NCBI RefSeq assembly: GCF_009674885.1
Contig: NZ_WKKA01000003.1
Coordinates: forward strand, 186,001-250,000
Direction: 5' to 3'
Source: Paracoccus sp. S-4012
GTDB lineage: Bacteria > Pseudomonadota > Alphaproteobacteria > Rhodobacterales > Rhodobacteraceae
Length of the DNA: 64,000 nucleotides
Both the position numbers and the translations under genes were made by a program. Under the pieces are notes generated by a model. The model did no database searches. It saw only the letters and a list, made by a program, of their open reading frames with translations, and was not told where the DNA came from. Position 1 is the first letter of the stretch; each line of letters starts with the position of its first letter. Positions 18,325-27,973 of the stretch are shown piece by piece.

Positions 18325-18731
18325 GCCGAGACCTGCCGGACCCAGTCGGCGAGGTTGTAGAAGGTGGTGATCCGCGCAATCTTGCCGTCGCGGATGTCGA
18401 AGAAGCCGCCGGCGGGCAGAGCGTAGGTCTGGCCATGCGCCTCGGGCAGGCCGGGATCGGTCTTGAGATAGGTGCCGTGGACCGTGAACTCGGCCGCGGC
18501 ACGGGCGCCGTCCGCGGTGGCGAAGGTGACGATGTCCTCCAGCCGCTCGCGGTAGGAGACGCCCATGTGGCCGCAGAAATCGGCGAAAGCAGCACGGCCG
18601 TGGCGCGGCTCGCCCTCGTTCACGCGATGCTCCACGTCGTCGGTGACGAGGGCCAGCATGCCGTCGGCGTCACCGGCGTTGAAGGCGGCGTAGTAGCGGC
18701 GGATCAGGTCTTCGGCGTCGTGGCGGCTCAT
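18321..18731 (-). CDS. NTF2/SnoaL-like protein (ketosteroid-isomerase fold)
   Basis: 136 residues. Typical SnoaL-like features: DLIRRYYAAFNAGDADGMLALVTDDVEHRVNEG at the N-terminus, GRAAFADFCGHM in the middle and FFDIRDGKIARITTFYNLADWVRQ at the end. Members bind small hydrophobic ligands or act as isomerases/cyclases; the substrate is unknown. The ATG at 18731 was chosen as the start of the domain. It forms an operon with the GNAT gene (4-base overlap). Confidence 0.85.
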   Translation of the reverse strand: MSRHDAEDLIRRYYAAFNAGDADGMLALVTDDVEHRVNEGEPRHGRAAFADFCGHMGVSYRERLEDIVTFATADGARAAAEFTVHGTYLKTDPGLPEAHGQTYALPAGGFFDIRDGKIARITTFYNLADWVRQVSA

Positions 18732-18856
18732 GGCGGTCTCCCGTTGTGCGGCCCCGCGTCTCACATCGCGGGGGCGGGGGAAAGGCCGCGGTCACGATCC
18801 CGTGATGAGCGCGGCGGTGGTTGCGCCGTGTTCGCTGATTGTTCTAGCGTGAGGGG

Positions 18857-19936
18857 ATGCTCCCGCCGCAGAACCCCGACGAGATCATCAAGGCCCGTGG
18901 CACCGTCTCGCGGCCCAAGGGCCGGTTCGAGCGGTTCGAGGCCCATCGCGAGCATGACGGCTGGGACATCCCCGAGGAGGCGCGGCGGGTCGAGACCGAG
19001 GTGGCCATCGAGCGCCCGCGCAGCGTCATCACCCGCAACACCTCGCCCGACGTGCCCTTCGACCGCAGCCTCAACCCCTATCGCGGCTGCGAGCATGGCT
19101 GCATCTACTGCTTCGCCCGGCCGTTCCATTCCTATCTCGGCCTCTCGCCCGGCCTCGACTTCGAGACCAAGCTGACCGCCCGCCCCGATGCCGCCGCGCT
19201 CCTTGAGCGCGAGATCGCCCGCCCCGCCTACCGTGTCGCGCCGCTCGGCATCGGCACCGCCACCGACCCCTACCAACCGATCGAGGCGAAATACCGGATC
19301 ATGCCGGGCATCCTGAAGGTGCTGTCGGACTGGAACCACCCGCTGTCGCTCGCCACCCGTGGCAGCCTCGTGCTGCGCGACCGGGACATCCTCGTGGAGA
19401 TGGCGGCGCGGCGGCTGGTCACGGTCGGCATCTCGCTGACCACGCTCGACCAGGCCATGGCCCGCTCGCTCGAGCCGCGCGCCCCCTCGCCCGCGACCCG
19501 CCTCAAGATGATCGAGGGGCTGGCAACGGTCGGCATCCCGGTCCGCGTCATGGTCTCGCCCGTCATCCCGGTGCTGACCGAGCCCGAGGTCGAGGCGATC
19601 CTCAAGGCCGCGCGCGAGGCGGGGGCGCGGAACGCCTCGATGATCCCGCTGCGCCTGCCGCACGAGGTCGCGCCGCTCTTCCGCGACTGGCTCGACCGGG
19701 TGGCGCCGGGCCGGGCGGCGCATGTCATGACCCGGGTGCAGGCGATGCGCGGCGGGCGCGACAACGACCCGCGCTTCGGCAGCCGCATGAAGGGCGAGGG
19801 GGTGGAGGCCCAGCTGCTGCAGCAACGTTTCCGCCTGGCGCGCAAGCGGCTGGGCTATGACGAGAGCAGCCCGGCCCTCGACTGCTCCCGCTTCGGCCCG
19901 CCTGCAAGGACGGGGGACCAGCTGGCGCTGTTCTGA
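18857..19936 (+). CDS. PA0069-family radical SAM protein
   Basis: 359 residues. The iron-sulphur cluster motif CxxxCxxC is present as CEHGCIYC after the family hallmark SLNPYRGCEHG, and TKLTARPDAAALLEREI follows. SPL-like radical SAM proteins of this type (PA0069/Rv2578c group) are widespread but their reaction is unknown; a similarity to spore photoproduct lyase has been noted. Monocistronic, divergent from the NTF2-like gene. It ends 4 bases before the convergent bmt stop. Confidence 0.9.
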   Translation: MLPPQNPDEIIKARGTVSRPKGRFERFEAHREHDGWDIPEEARRVETEVAIERPRSVITRNTSPDVPFDRSLNPYRGCEHGCIYCFARPFHSYLGLSPGLDFETKLTARPDAAALLEREIARPAYRVAPLGIGTATDPYQPIEAKYRIMPGILKVLSDWNHPLSLATRGSLVLRDRDILVEMAARRLVTVGISLTTLDQAMARSLEPRAPSPATRLKMIEGLATVGIPVRVMVSPVIPVLTEPEVEAILKAAREAGARNASMIPLRLPHEVAPLFRDWLDRVAPGRAAHVMTRVQAMRGGRDNDPRFGSRMKGEGVEAQLLQQRFRLARKRLGYDESSPALDCSRFGPPARTGDQLALF

Positions 19937-19940
19937 AAGC

Positions 19941-20948
19941 TCAGCCGCGGCGGCGGTTGTGGCGCTGACGGACCGGCCCCTCGCCGGTGCCGTCCGACTC
20001 GGACGAGAACCCGCCCAGCCGCGCCGTGATCTCCTCGAGGCTCGGCCGCGGCCCCTTCGGCACCGTCTCGAGCGCCGCGCGCATCGCCCGCAGATGCTCG
20101 GGCTGCGTCCCGCAGCAGCCGCCGATGATGCGGGCGCCCAGATCGCGCGCGAGCATCGCGTATTCGGCCATCAGTTCCGGCGTGCCGTCGTAATGGATAT
20201 GCCCTTCCTGGAAGCGCGGAATCCCGGCATTGCCCTTGGCAATCAGCGGCCGCTCGGTTCCGGAGGCGGCGAAGCCCGCCACCGTCCGCAGCAGGTCCGA
20301 CGCGCCGACGCCGCAGTTGGCGCCGAAGGCGAGCGGCGGGTTCGGCAGCTTTTCCACCAAAGCCGCAAGCTGCGCCGAGGTCACGCCCATCATCGTCCGG
20401 CCCGCGGTGTCGAAGCTCATCGTCCCGCACCAGGGCATCCCGGCCAGCCGCGCCGCCTCGGCCGCGGCCCTGTATTCCTCTGGCGCGCTGATCGTCTCGA
20501 CCCAGAGGACGTCCACGCCGCCCTCCTTCAGCCCCTCGGCCTGCTCGTGGAACATCTCGACCGCGAGCTCATGCGTGAGGCTGCCCATCGGCGCCATGAT
20601 CTCGCCGGTCGGCCCGACCGAGCCCGCAACCACGACGGGCCGCCCCGCCGCATCCGCGACCTCGCGCCCCAGTTCCGCCGCGACGCGGTTCAGTTCGCGA
20701 ACCCGGTCCTGCGACTTGTGCAGTTTCAGCCGCGCGGCGTTGCCGCCGAAGGTGTTGGTCAGGAACAGGTCCGACCCGGCCTCGACCGCGCCGCGGTAGA
20801 GGCTGCGGATGTCGTCCGGACGATCGACGTTCCACAGTTCCGGCGGCTCGCCCGCGCTCAGCCCCATGTTGAAGAGCGTGGTCCCGGTGGCGCCATCGGC
20901 CATCAGCCAGTCGCGTTCGGCCAGCAGGCGGCTCAAGAGGTCGGTCAC
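19941..20948 (-). CDS. bmt: Betaine-homocysteine S-methyltransferase
   Basis: 335 residues. Zinc enzyme of the homocysteine S-methyltransferase family; in Rhodobacteraceae the neighbourhood-independent bmt gene makes methionine from betaine. Motifs are MADGATGTTLFNMGL, FLTNTFGGN, the first zinc Cys in GANCGVGASD and the paired cysteines in IIGGCCGTQPEHL. The start is a GTG at 20948. The C-terminal tail is basic (RQRHNRRRG). Betaine, rather than S-methylmethionine, as donor is inferred from the family assignment. Upstream lies repeat copy B. Confidence 0.87.
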   Translation of the reverse strand: MTDLLSRLLAERDWLMADGATGTTLFNMGLSAGEPPELWNVDRPDDIRSLYRGAVEAGSDLFLTNTFGGNAARLKLHKSQDRVRELNRVAAELGREVADAAGRPVVVAGSVGPTGEIMAPMGSLTHELAVEMFHEQAEGLKEGGVDVLWVETISAPEEYRAAAEAARLAGMPWCGTMSFDTAGRTMMGVTSAQLAALVEKLPNPPLAFGANCGVGASDLLRTVAGFAASGTERPLIAKGNAGIPRFQEGHIHYDGTPELMAEYAMLARDLGARIIGGCCGTQPEHLRAMRAALETVPKGPRPSLEEITARLGGFSSESDGTGEGPVRQRHNRRRG

Positions 20949-20968
20949 GGGCGCTCTCCGGTCTGGCA

Positions 20969-21024
20969 GGCTTTGCCTTGAGACAAATATCCTCGGGGGG
21001 ATCGGGGGGCAGACAGCCCCCCGG
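20969..21024. repeat. Dispersed repeat, copy B
   Basis: In reverse orientation it contains GAGGATATTTG, then CAAGGCAAAGCC, preceded by a G6C/GC6 hairpin (21004-21010 with 21016-21022). It fills the gap between the DUF1476 stop and bmt, and its hairpin could act as terminator for DUF1476. Same blocks as copies A (14677-14735) and C (29605-29660). Confidence 0.75.
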
Positions 21025-21031
21025 CGGCGGC

Positions 21032-21346
21032 TCAGCTCTCGCCCGCGATCTGCTCGCGCGCGATCTGGCGCAGCTCGTCCATCTTGGCGCGGATCGTCGC
21101 CTCGTCGGCGCGGCCCTTGAGGTCGGCCACCACCTTCCGGGCCACGTCGTCCTCGCCCGGGGCCTCGAAATCCGAGGTCACGACCGTCATTGCATACTGG
21201 CGCGCGTCCTCGCCGGTCTTGCCCAGCAGCCCCGCGGCCCATTCGCCCAGCAGGCGGTTGCGCCGCGCCTCGGCCTTGAAGCGCAGGTCCGCGTCATGGA
21301 CGAATTTCGCCTCGTAGGAGCGTTGGCGGTCGTCGAATGTGGTCAT
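21032..21346 (-). CDS. F1-ATPase zeta-type inhibitor (DUF1476)
   Basis: 104 residues, starting MTTFDDRQRSYEAKFVHDAD, which is the signature of the alphaproteobacterial zeta subunit known from Paracoccus denitrificans. The N-terminal inhibitory helix inserts into F1 and blocks ATP hydrolysis. RNRLLGEWAAGLLG and ARQYAMTVVTSDFE are other conserved parts. The start at 21346 is set by this N-terminus. It is divergent from purC. Confidence 0.92.
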   Translation of the reverse strand: MTTFDDRQRSYEAKFVHDADLRFKAEARRNRLLGEWAAGLLGKTGEDARQYAMTVVTSDFEAPGEDDVARKVVADLKGRADEATIRAKMDELRQIAREQIAGES

Positions 21347-21493
21347 CGGGGTCTCCCTCCGGCCAGGTTGAAACAGTTGCCCGCGATATGCCCATGCCGC
21401 CCCTTCGCCGCAAGTGCCGGCGCTCACGCCCGTATTGCCGCCCCGCCCCAATGAGCCTACACCGGCCGCATGCAAGCAAGAGGGGGCGGCCCG

Positions 21494-22258
21494 ATGGCGT
21501 CACGGCGCAAGAAAGTCTACGAGGGCAAGGCCAAGATCCTCTACGAAGGGACCGAGCCGGGGACCCTCATCCAGTATTTCAAGGATGACGCCACCGCCTT
21601 CAACGCCCAGAAGAAGGCCGTGGTCGATGGCAAGGGCGTGCTGAACAACCGCCTGAGCGAGTTCTTCATGGTCGGCCTCGGCCAGATCGGCGTGCCGACC
21701 CATTTCATCCGCCGCATCAACATGCGCGAGCAGCTGATCCGGCAGGTCGAGATCATCCCGCTGGAGGTGATCGTGCGCAACTTCGCCGCCGGGTCGCTGT
21801 CGAAGCGCCTCGGCATCGAGGAGGGCGAGCCGCTGCCGCGGCCGATCGTCGAATACAGCTACAAGAACGACGAGCTCGGCGACCCGATGGTCAGCGAGGA
21901 ATACATCATTGCCTTCGGCTGGGCACAGCAGCAGGACCTCGACGATATCGTGAGCCTCGCGCTCAGGGTGAACGACTTCCTCTCGGGCGTGTTCTACGGG
22001 GTCGGCATCAAGCTGATCGACTTCAAGATCGAGATCGGCCGCATCTGGGACGGCGATTTCATGCGCCTCGTGGTGGCCGACGAGATCAGCCCCGACAGCT
22101 GCCGGCTGTGGGACATGAAGACCAGCCGCAAGCTCGACAAGGACGTGTTCCGCCGCGACCTCGGCAACCTGACCGACGCCTATACCGAGGTCGCGCGCCG
22201 TCTCGGGCTGATGCCGGCGCAGGCGCAGAACATGACGAAGCCCACGCTCATCAACTGA
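21494..22258 (+). CDS. purC: SAICAR synthase
   Basis: 254 residues. Purine step joining CAIR and aspartate with ATP. It starts [19 protein letters not shown], with the KAKILYEG motif and later [16 protein letters not shown] (here [18 protein letters not shown]) and LIDFKIEIG motifs. A G-rich ribosome site precedes the ATG at 21494; an upstream ATG at 21470 is less likely. It is followed after 22 bases by purS on the same strand. Confidence 0.96.
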   Translation: MASRRKKVYEGKAKILYEGTEPGTLIQYFKDDATAFNAQKKAVVDGKGVLNNRLSEFFMVGLGQIGVPTHFIRRINMREQLIRQVEIIPLEVIVRNFAAGSLSKRLGIEEGEPLPRPIVEYSYKNDELGDPMVSEEYIIAFGWAQQQDLDDIVSLALRVNDFLSGVFYGVGIKLIDFKIEIGRIWDGDFMRLVVADEISPDSCRLWDMKTSRKLDKDVFRRDLGNLTDAYTEVARRLGLMPAQAQNMTKPTLIN

Positions 22259-22280
22259 TCCTCGGAAAGGGAGGCCTCCC

Positions 22281-22538
22281 ATGGCCGACGACCGCCTGCG
22301 CGCCCGCGTCACCGTCATGCTGAAGGAGGGGGTGCTGGACCCGCAGGGCGAGGCGATCCGCCACGCGCTCGGCGTCCTCGGCTTCCGCGGCGTCGAGGCC
22401 GTGCGGCAGGGCAAGGTGATCGAGCTGGACCTCGCGCCGGGAAACGCGCGCGCGGATGCCGAGGCTGAGGTCGCGCGGATGTGCGAGGCGCTGCTGGCCA
22501 ACACCGTGATCGAACGCTGGCAGGTCGAGTTCGTCTGA
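22281..22538 (+). CDS. purS: FGAM synthase subunit PurS
   Basis: 85 residues; small bridging subunit of the PurLQS formylglycinamidine ribonucleotide synthase. It begins MADDRLRARVTVMLKEGVLDPQGEAI, the family hallmark, with GVEAVRQGKVIELDL following. A good ribosome site (GGGAGG) precedes the ATG. In many relatives purQ follows directly; here a strong terminator follows instead, so purQ and purL must be elsewhere. Confidence 0.95.
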   Translation: MADDRLRARVTVMLKEGVLDPQGEAIRHALGVLGFRGVEAVRQGKVIELDLAPGNARADAEAEVARMCEALLANTVIERWQVEFV

Positions 22539-22555
22539 CGCCTGCGGGACATGCG

Positions 22556-22588
22556 AAGGGGCCGCGCGAGTGGATCGCGCGGCCCCTT
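22556..22588. terminator. Bidirectional terminator between purS and the ompA-like gene
   Basis: A perfect 14-base stem, AAGGGGCCGCGCGA (22556-22569) with TCGCGCGGCCCCTT (22575-22588), 5-base loop, with U-rich ends in both directions. It separates convergent purS and the OmpA-type gene. Confidence 0.9.
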
Positions 22589-22603
22589 TCCTTTGCCTGC
22601 CGG

Positions 22604-25072
22604 TCAGTTGTTCAGCAGATCCGTGATCCGGCGCACCGCGACGCGGCGGTTCTCGCGGATGTCGCCCTCCTGCGGCACGGCGAGGAAGCGCTCGCCATAG
22701 CCCTGCACGATCAGGTTCTCGGGCGGCACGTCGAAGTATTCCGTCAGCGCGAGCGCGAGGGACTCGGCCCGCCGGTCGGACAGCGCCAGGTTCATCGCCT
22801 CGCCGCCTACGGTGTCGGTATAGCCCTCGACCAGGAACACTTCGGCCGGGTTCGCCGCGATCATCCCCGCGAGGGTGCTGCCCAAGGCCGCCAGCTGCCG
22901 CGCCTGGTCGGGCCGGATCGCGGCCGAGGCGGTGTCGAAGGTGATCGAGTCGATCGAGATCGGCGCCACCAGATTGCGGACCTGCGCGATGTTGCGGATC
23001 TGGGTCAGCGAGAAGCTGCGGTTGATCGCCGCTTCCTGCCGCAGGGCGTCGCGCAACTCCTCGGTCGTGGCCGAGGGCGAGACCACCACCGGGCGCGCCG
23101 CCGGGGGCAGGGCCGCGAGCTCGACCGGTGCGACCGGCACCGCCTCGTTGACCAGGTCCACGACGCTGCCGTTCGGCTGGATCAGCGTCCGGCGCAGCAC
23201 GCGCAGCTGCGCGTCGCGGATCGTGACCACGCGGCTGCCATCCTCGCGCGAGACGATGGTGCGCGAACTCCCGTCCGAGAAGTTCTCGGTCGAGACCCGC
23301 GCGCCGGGCGTCAGCAGCAGCGCGTCGTCGTTGCGCCAGACCTGCTGGCTGCCGTCCGGGGCCACCGTGACCACCCGGTCGCCGGTGTTCAGCGCCACGC
23401 GGTTCTGGTTCTGCAGGATGGTGCCCACGGCATAGGCGCCGAGGCCCGCGATCAGCAGGTTGCGGAGCGTGTTGTCATCGTCGTCATCCTCGGCCACCGT
23501 GGTCGGCGTCTGGCCTGGCGGGGTGGCGGGCGTGACGACCACGGGGTCGTTCGCGACCGGCTCGCCCGAGGGGCCGACCGGGGTCGGCGTCGTGGAAGCC
23601 TGCCCGCCCGTCACCACCGGCGCGTTCTGCGCGGCGGCCACGGCCTGCGCGATGCTGGTGCCGAAATCTTCGGCCGAGGAGCGGGCGCTTTCCGGCGTCA
23701 CGACGACCGAGGTCGCGTTGTCGGACAGTTGCGCCGGAGCGAGCAGCGCCGCGGCGACCGGGGCGAGGGCCGCGGCCGCGGCGAGGGCGGCCGCGTCGTC
23801 GCCATCGTCGGTCGGGGCTTCACTGCCGGCAGCGGCAGTGGCTTCAGCCGCGGGCGCGACCGGCTGCGGCTGCTCAGGGGACTGCGCCTGCGACTCCGGC
23901 GCGGCTTGGGGCTGCGGCTCGGCGGGCGGCGGGGCGGCGGCCGCCACGGTCGCGAGCGCATCGGCGAGTGCCGACTGCTCCTCCTTGCTCACCTCCACCG
24001 GCTGCGGCGCCTCCGGTTGCCCGGTCGAGGCGGCGAGCGCCTGCGCAGCGGCTGCCTCGGGGGCCGCGGGGGCGGAGGCTGAGGCCTGACCCGCGGCAGG
24101 CTGCTCCTCGCCCTGCGCTGCCGCGAGGGCGGCGGCGAGGTCGTCTTCGGCGGCCGCAGGGGCGGGCGCGGCCTCGGCCTGCTGCCCGGCAGGCGCCACC
24201 GGCGCCGGCTCGGCGGCGGGTGCGTCAGCTTTGGCCTCGCCCTCCGCGGCAAGCGCGGCCGCGAGATCGCCCTCGCTGGGGCCCGCGTCGGGCGCTGCCG
24301 GCTGGGCCGGGGTATCGGGACTGGCGGCGACTTCCGGCGCAGGTTCGGGTGCCGGGGCCGCGGCGGCCCGGGTCGGCGGCTCGGGCGTCTCGACCGGCGT
24401 CTCGGGCTGCGGCGCGGGCGTCGCGGCGGTCACCGGGGCCGCAGGCTCGGCAGTCGCTTCCGGCGCGGCGACCGGGGCAGGGGCCTCCGCCGCTACCTCA
24501 GGGGCGGGCTCGGGGGCAGGCTCAGCCGCAGCCTCAGGCGTGGTCTCGGGCAGGATCACCGGTGCGTCTGCCTGCGCCAGCACTTCTGCCTCCGGTGCAG
24601 GCTCGCTCGTGACCTCTGGCGCCTCGGCGGCCAGGGCCGCGGCCAGCTCGCCCTCGCCCGGTCCAACCGCCGCCACAGCGGCATCGGCTGCGCCACCGGC
24701 GTCCGGCGCGGGTGCCGCCATGGCCGCCCCGGCGATGGCGTTCGCCACCTGCTCGTCCTGCTCGTTGCGCGGCGCGAGCGCGATCTCACCCGACTCGCTG
24801 ATCCGCACCGCCATTCCCGACGGCGTCTTCAGCGCCACGTCATCGGCGCAGGGGCGGGCCGAATCGTCCATGCAGGTCAGCTGGTCGGCCGTCAGCCCGT
24901 TCGCGATCTCGCGGGCCAGCGCCGCGGCGAGATGCGGCTGGCCTTGCGTGGTCTGCGCCTGCAGCTGCTCGAACTCGGCCTGCGTCAGCGCGGTCTCGGC
25001 CATTGCGAAGTTCGGTGCGACGAGGCTCAGCGAAGCGGCGAGCGCAGTGGTGGAACGGAAGATGCGGCTCAT
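22604..25072 (-). CDS. Large OmpA-family protein with Ala/Pro-rich repeat region
   Basis: 822 residues. Order: signal peptide (cleavage after NFAMA, about residue 25), a conserved N-terminal part with two cysteines (CMDDSARPC), a long Ala/Pro/Glu-rich low-complexity region (about 120-525), a hydrophobic segment (538-552, LLIAGLGAYAVGTIL), a beta-rich part, and a C-terminal OmpA peptidoglycan-binding domain (about 705-822) with EGYTDTVGG and LSDRRAESLALAL. The low-complexity part contains repeated motifs of the type EGDLAAALAAE. It probably tethers the envelope to peptidoglycan. The start at 25072 (MSRIFRSTTALAASL) gives the signal peptide. Convergent with purS. Confidence 0.85.
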   Translation of the reverse strand: MSRIFRSTTALAASLSLVAPNFAMAETALTQAEFEQLQAQTTQGQPHLAAALAREIANGLTADQLTCMDDSARPCADDVALKTPSGMAVRISESGEIALAPRNEQDEQVANAIAGAAMAAPAPDAGGAADAAVAAVGPGEGELAAALAAEAPEVTSEPAPEAEVLAQADAPVILPETTPEAAAEPAPEPAPEVAAEAPAPVAAPEATAEPAAPVTAATPAPQPETPVETPEPPTRAAAAPAPEPAPEVAASPDTPAQPAAPDAGPSEGDLAAALAAEGEAKADAPAAEPAPVAPAGQQAEAAPAPAAAEDDLAAALAAAQGEEQPAAGQASASAPAAPEAAAAQALAASTGQPEAPQPVEVSKEEQSALADALATVAAAAPPPAEPQPQAAPESQAQSPEQPQPVAPAAEATAAAGSEAPTDDGDDAAALAAAAALAPVAAALLAPAQLSDNATSVVVTPESARSSAEDFGTSIAQAVAAAQNAPVVTGGQASTTPTPVGPSGEPVANDPVVVTPATPPGQTPTTVAEDDDDDNTLRNLLIAGLGAYAVGTILQNQNRVALNTGDRVVTVAPDGSQQVWRNDDALLLTPGARVSTENFSDGSSRTIVSREDGSRVVTIRDAQLRVLRRTLIQPNGSVVDLVNEAVPVAPVELAALPPAARPVVVSPSATTEELRDALRQEAAINRSFSLTQIRNIAQVRNLVAPISIDSITFDTASAAIRPDQARQLAALGSTLAGMIAANPAEVFLVEGYTDTVGGEAMNLALSDRRAESLALALTEYFDVPPENLIVQGYGERFLAVPQEGDIRENRRVAVRRITDLLNN

Positions 25073-25233
25073 GGGACGAAGTCTCCTCGGATCGTGCCCG
25101 GACGTTTGTGCGACAGTAACCTGACGCCTCCGGACGGGTTCCCCACATGGTCGTGACGGTGATGACAAACACCTGAGGATTGCGTGATCGCGGACCGCGG
25201 CCTATGGACCTGCCGAAACGAGGAGAACCCGCC

Positions 25234-26472
<1,239 letters not shown>

Positions 26473-26513
26473 TCCGCAGGGGCGGCCAGCCGTCCCCGCC
26501 ACGACACAGACCG

Positions 26514-26547
26514 AACGCGGCGCGCCAAGACGCGCCGCGTTCTTCTT
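26514..26547 (+). terminator. Terminator after glutaryl-CoA dehydrogenase
   Basis: AACGCGGCGCG (26514-26524) pairs perfectly with CGCGCCGCGTT (26531-26541), 6-base loop, followed by the pyrimidine run CTTCTTT. Confidence 0.85.
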
Positions 26548-26620
26548 TGCTTTCCGGCATCAGGCGCTTACACGAGCGCAACCGCGGCGGATGCCCCGCC
26601 CTGACCAGCCGAAGGCCCGC

Positions 26621-27790
26621 ATGACGCCCATTACAACGACCGACGACCTCGCCGCCTTCTGCGCCGAGGCCAAGCGCCACCCCTATGTCACCGTCGATAC
26701 CGAGTTCCTGCGCGAGCGGACCTATTACTCGAAGCTTTGCCTGATCCAGATGGCCCTGCCGCCCGCTTCGGCGGGCAAGCAGCCGGGCGGCCCCGCGGTG
26801 CTGGTCGATCCGCTGGCCGAGGGGCTGTCGCTGGAGCCGCTCTACGGCCTCTTCCGGCACGAGGCGACGGTGAAGGTGTTCCACGCCGCCCGACAGGACC
26901 TCGAGATCTTCTTCCACGACGCCGGGATCTTCCCGACGCCGCTCTTCGACACCCAGATCGCCGCGATGGTCGCGGGCTTCGGCGAGCAGGCGGGCTACGA
27001 GACGCTGGTCAAGCGCATCGCCAGACAGCCCCTCGACAAGTCCTCGCGCTTCACCGACTGGTCGCGCCGCCCGCTGACCCAGGCGCAGATGGAATATGCG
27101 CTCGCCGATGTGACGCATCTGCGGGCGATCTACGAATATCTCGCGGCGCAGCTGGAAAAGACCGGCCGCGGGCCATGGGTGGCCGAGGAACTCGCCGTCC
27201 TCACCGACCCCGAGACCTACATCACCCGCCCCGAGGAAGCCTGGCAGCGCATCCGCACCCGCAGCGGCTCGCCCCGCTTCCAGGTCGCGCTGCAGGAGCT
27301 CGCCGCCTTCCGCGAACGCTTCGCCCAAGGCCGCGATGTGCCGCGCTCGCGCGTTCTGAAGGACGACGCGCTGATCGAGCTGGCCTCGACCCGGCCGCTG
27401 ACCGAGGAAGACCTCGGCAAGTCGCGCCTGCTGCTGCGCGACGCCCGGAAGGGCGAGATCGCGAATGGCATCCTCGAGGCGCTGAACCGCGCGGCGGCGG
27501 TGCGCGATCTGCCGAAGCCCGAGCCCTCCGAGCCCGGCGTCCCCGGCAATCCGGCGCTGTCGGACCTGCTGCGCGTGCTGCTCAAGGCCAAGTCCGACGA
27601 GGCGGGCGTCGCCCCCCGCCTGATCGCCTCGGCGGCGGAACTCGACGCCCTCGCCTCCGGCACGCGCGACCTGCCGGTGCTGAGCGGCTGGCGCGGCGAG
27701 GTTTTTGGGCGCGACGCGCTGAGACTGGCCGAGGGGCGGGTCGCGCTCTCGGCGCGCAACGGTTCGGTGCGCGTGGTCGAGATCGACTGA
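26621..27790 (+). CDS. rnd: Ribonuclease D
   Basis: 389 residues. 3'-5' exoribonuclease for tRNA and small RNA maturation. The DEDD residues are visible in VTVDTEFLRERTYY, FHAARQDLEIFFHD and YALADVTHLRAIYEYL; an HRDC domain (about 210-290) follows. The ATG at 26621 gives MTPITTTDDLAAF. It lies directly upstream of a convergent tRNA gene. Confidence 0.95.
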   Translation: MTPITTTDDLAAFCAEAKRHPYVTVDTEFLRERTYYSKLCLIQMALPPASAGKQPGGPAVLVDPLAEGLSLEPLYGLFRHEATVKVFHAARQDLEIFFHDAGIFPTPLFDTQIAAMVAGFGEQAGYETLVKRIARQPLDKSSRFTDWSRRPLTQAQMEYALADVTHLRAIYEYLAAQLEKTGRGPWVAEELAVLTDPETYITRPEEAWQRIRTRSGSPRFQVALQELAAFRERFAQGRDVPRSRVLKDDALIELASTRPLTEEDLGKSRLLLRDARKGEIANGILEALNRAAAVRDLPKPEPSEPGVPGNPALSDLLRVLLKAKSDEAGVAPRLIASAAELDALASGTRDLPVLSGWRGEVFGRDALRLAEGRVALSARNGSVRVVEID

Positions 27791-27810
27791 GGCCCGCAAG
27801 GGGGCGGCGG

Positions 27811-27883
27811 TAGGCCCGGCAGGATTCGAACCTGCAACCAAGGCGTTATGAGCGCCCTGCTCTGACCGTTGAGCTACAGGCCC
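27811..27883 (-). tRNA. tRNA-Ile (CAU anticodon, lysidine type)
   Basis: 73 bases on the minus strand folding into a cloverleaf: acceptor GGGCCTG/CGGGCCT, anticodon loop CTCATAA (anticodon CAU), T stem GCAGG-TTCGAAT-CCTGC. CAU tRNAs can be Met or Ile; the TTGGTTGCAGG variable/T region and the acceptor resemble the bacterial Ile2 tRNA that TilS modifies, so I call Ile. CCA is not encoded. Confidence 0.85.
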
Positions 27884-27973
27884 GCCGCATCCACAGCCGT
27901 CGCAAAAGCGGGTTTGCGGGTCAAGCGAAACCGGCCTATCAGGCCGCGACGAAGCGCATCGAGGGGCGGGATC

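Noticed and set aside
22481-24082. Long plus-strand open frame opposite the OmpA-type gene
   Set aside because: Antisense to a repetitive Ala/Pro-rich coding region; Gly/Arg runs, no motif.
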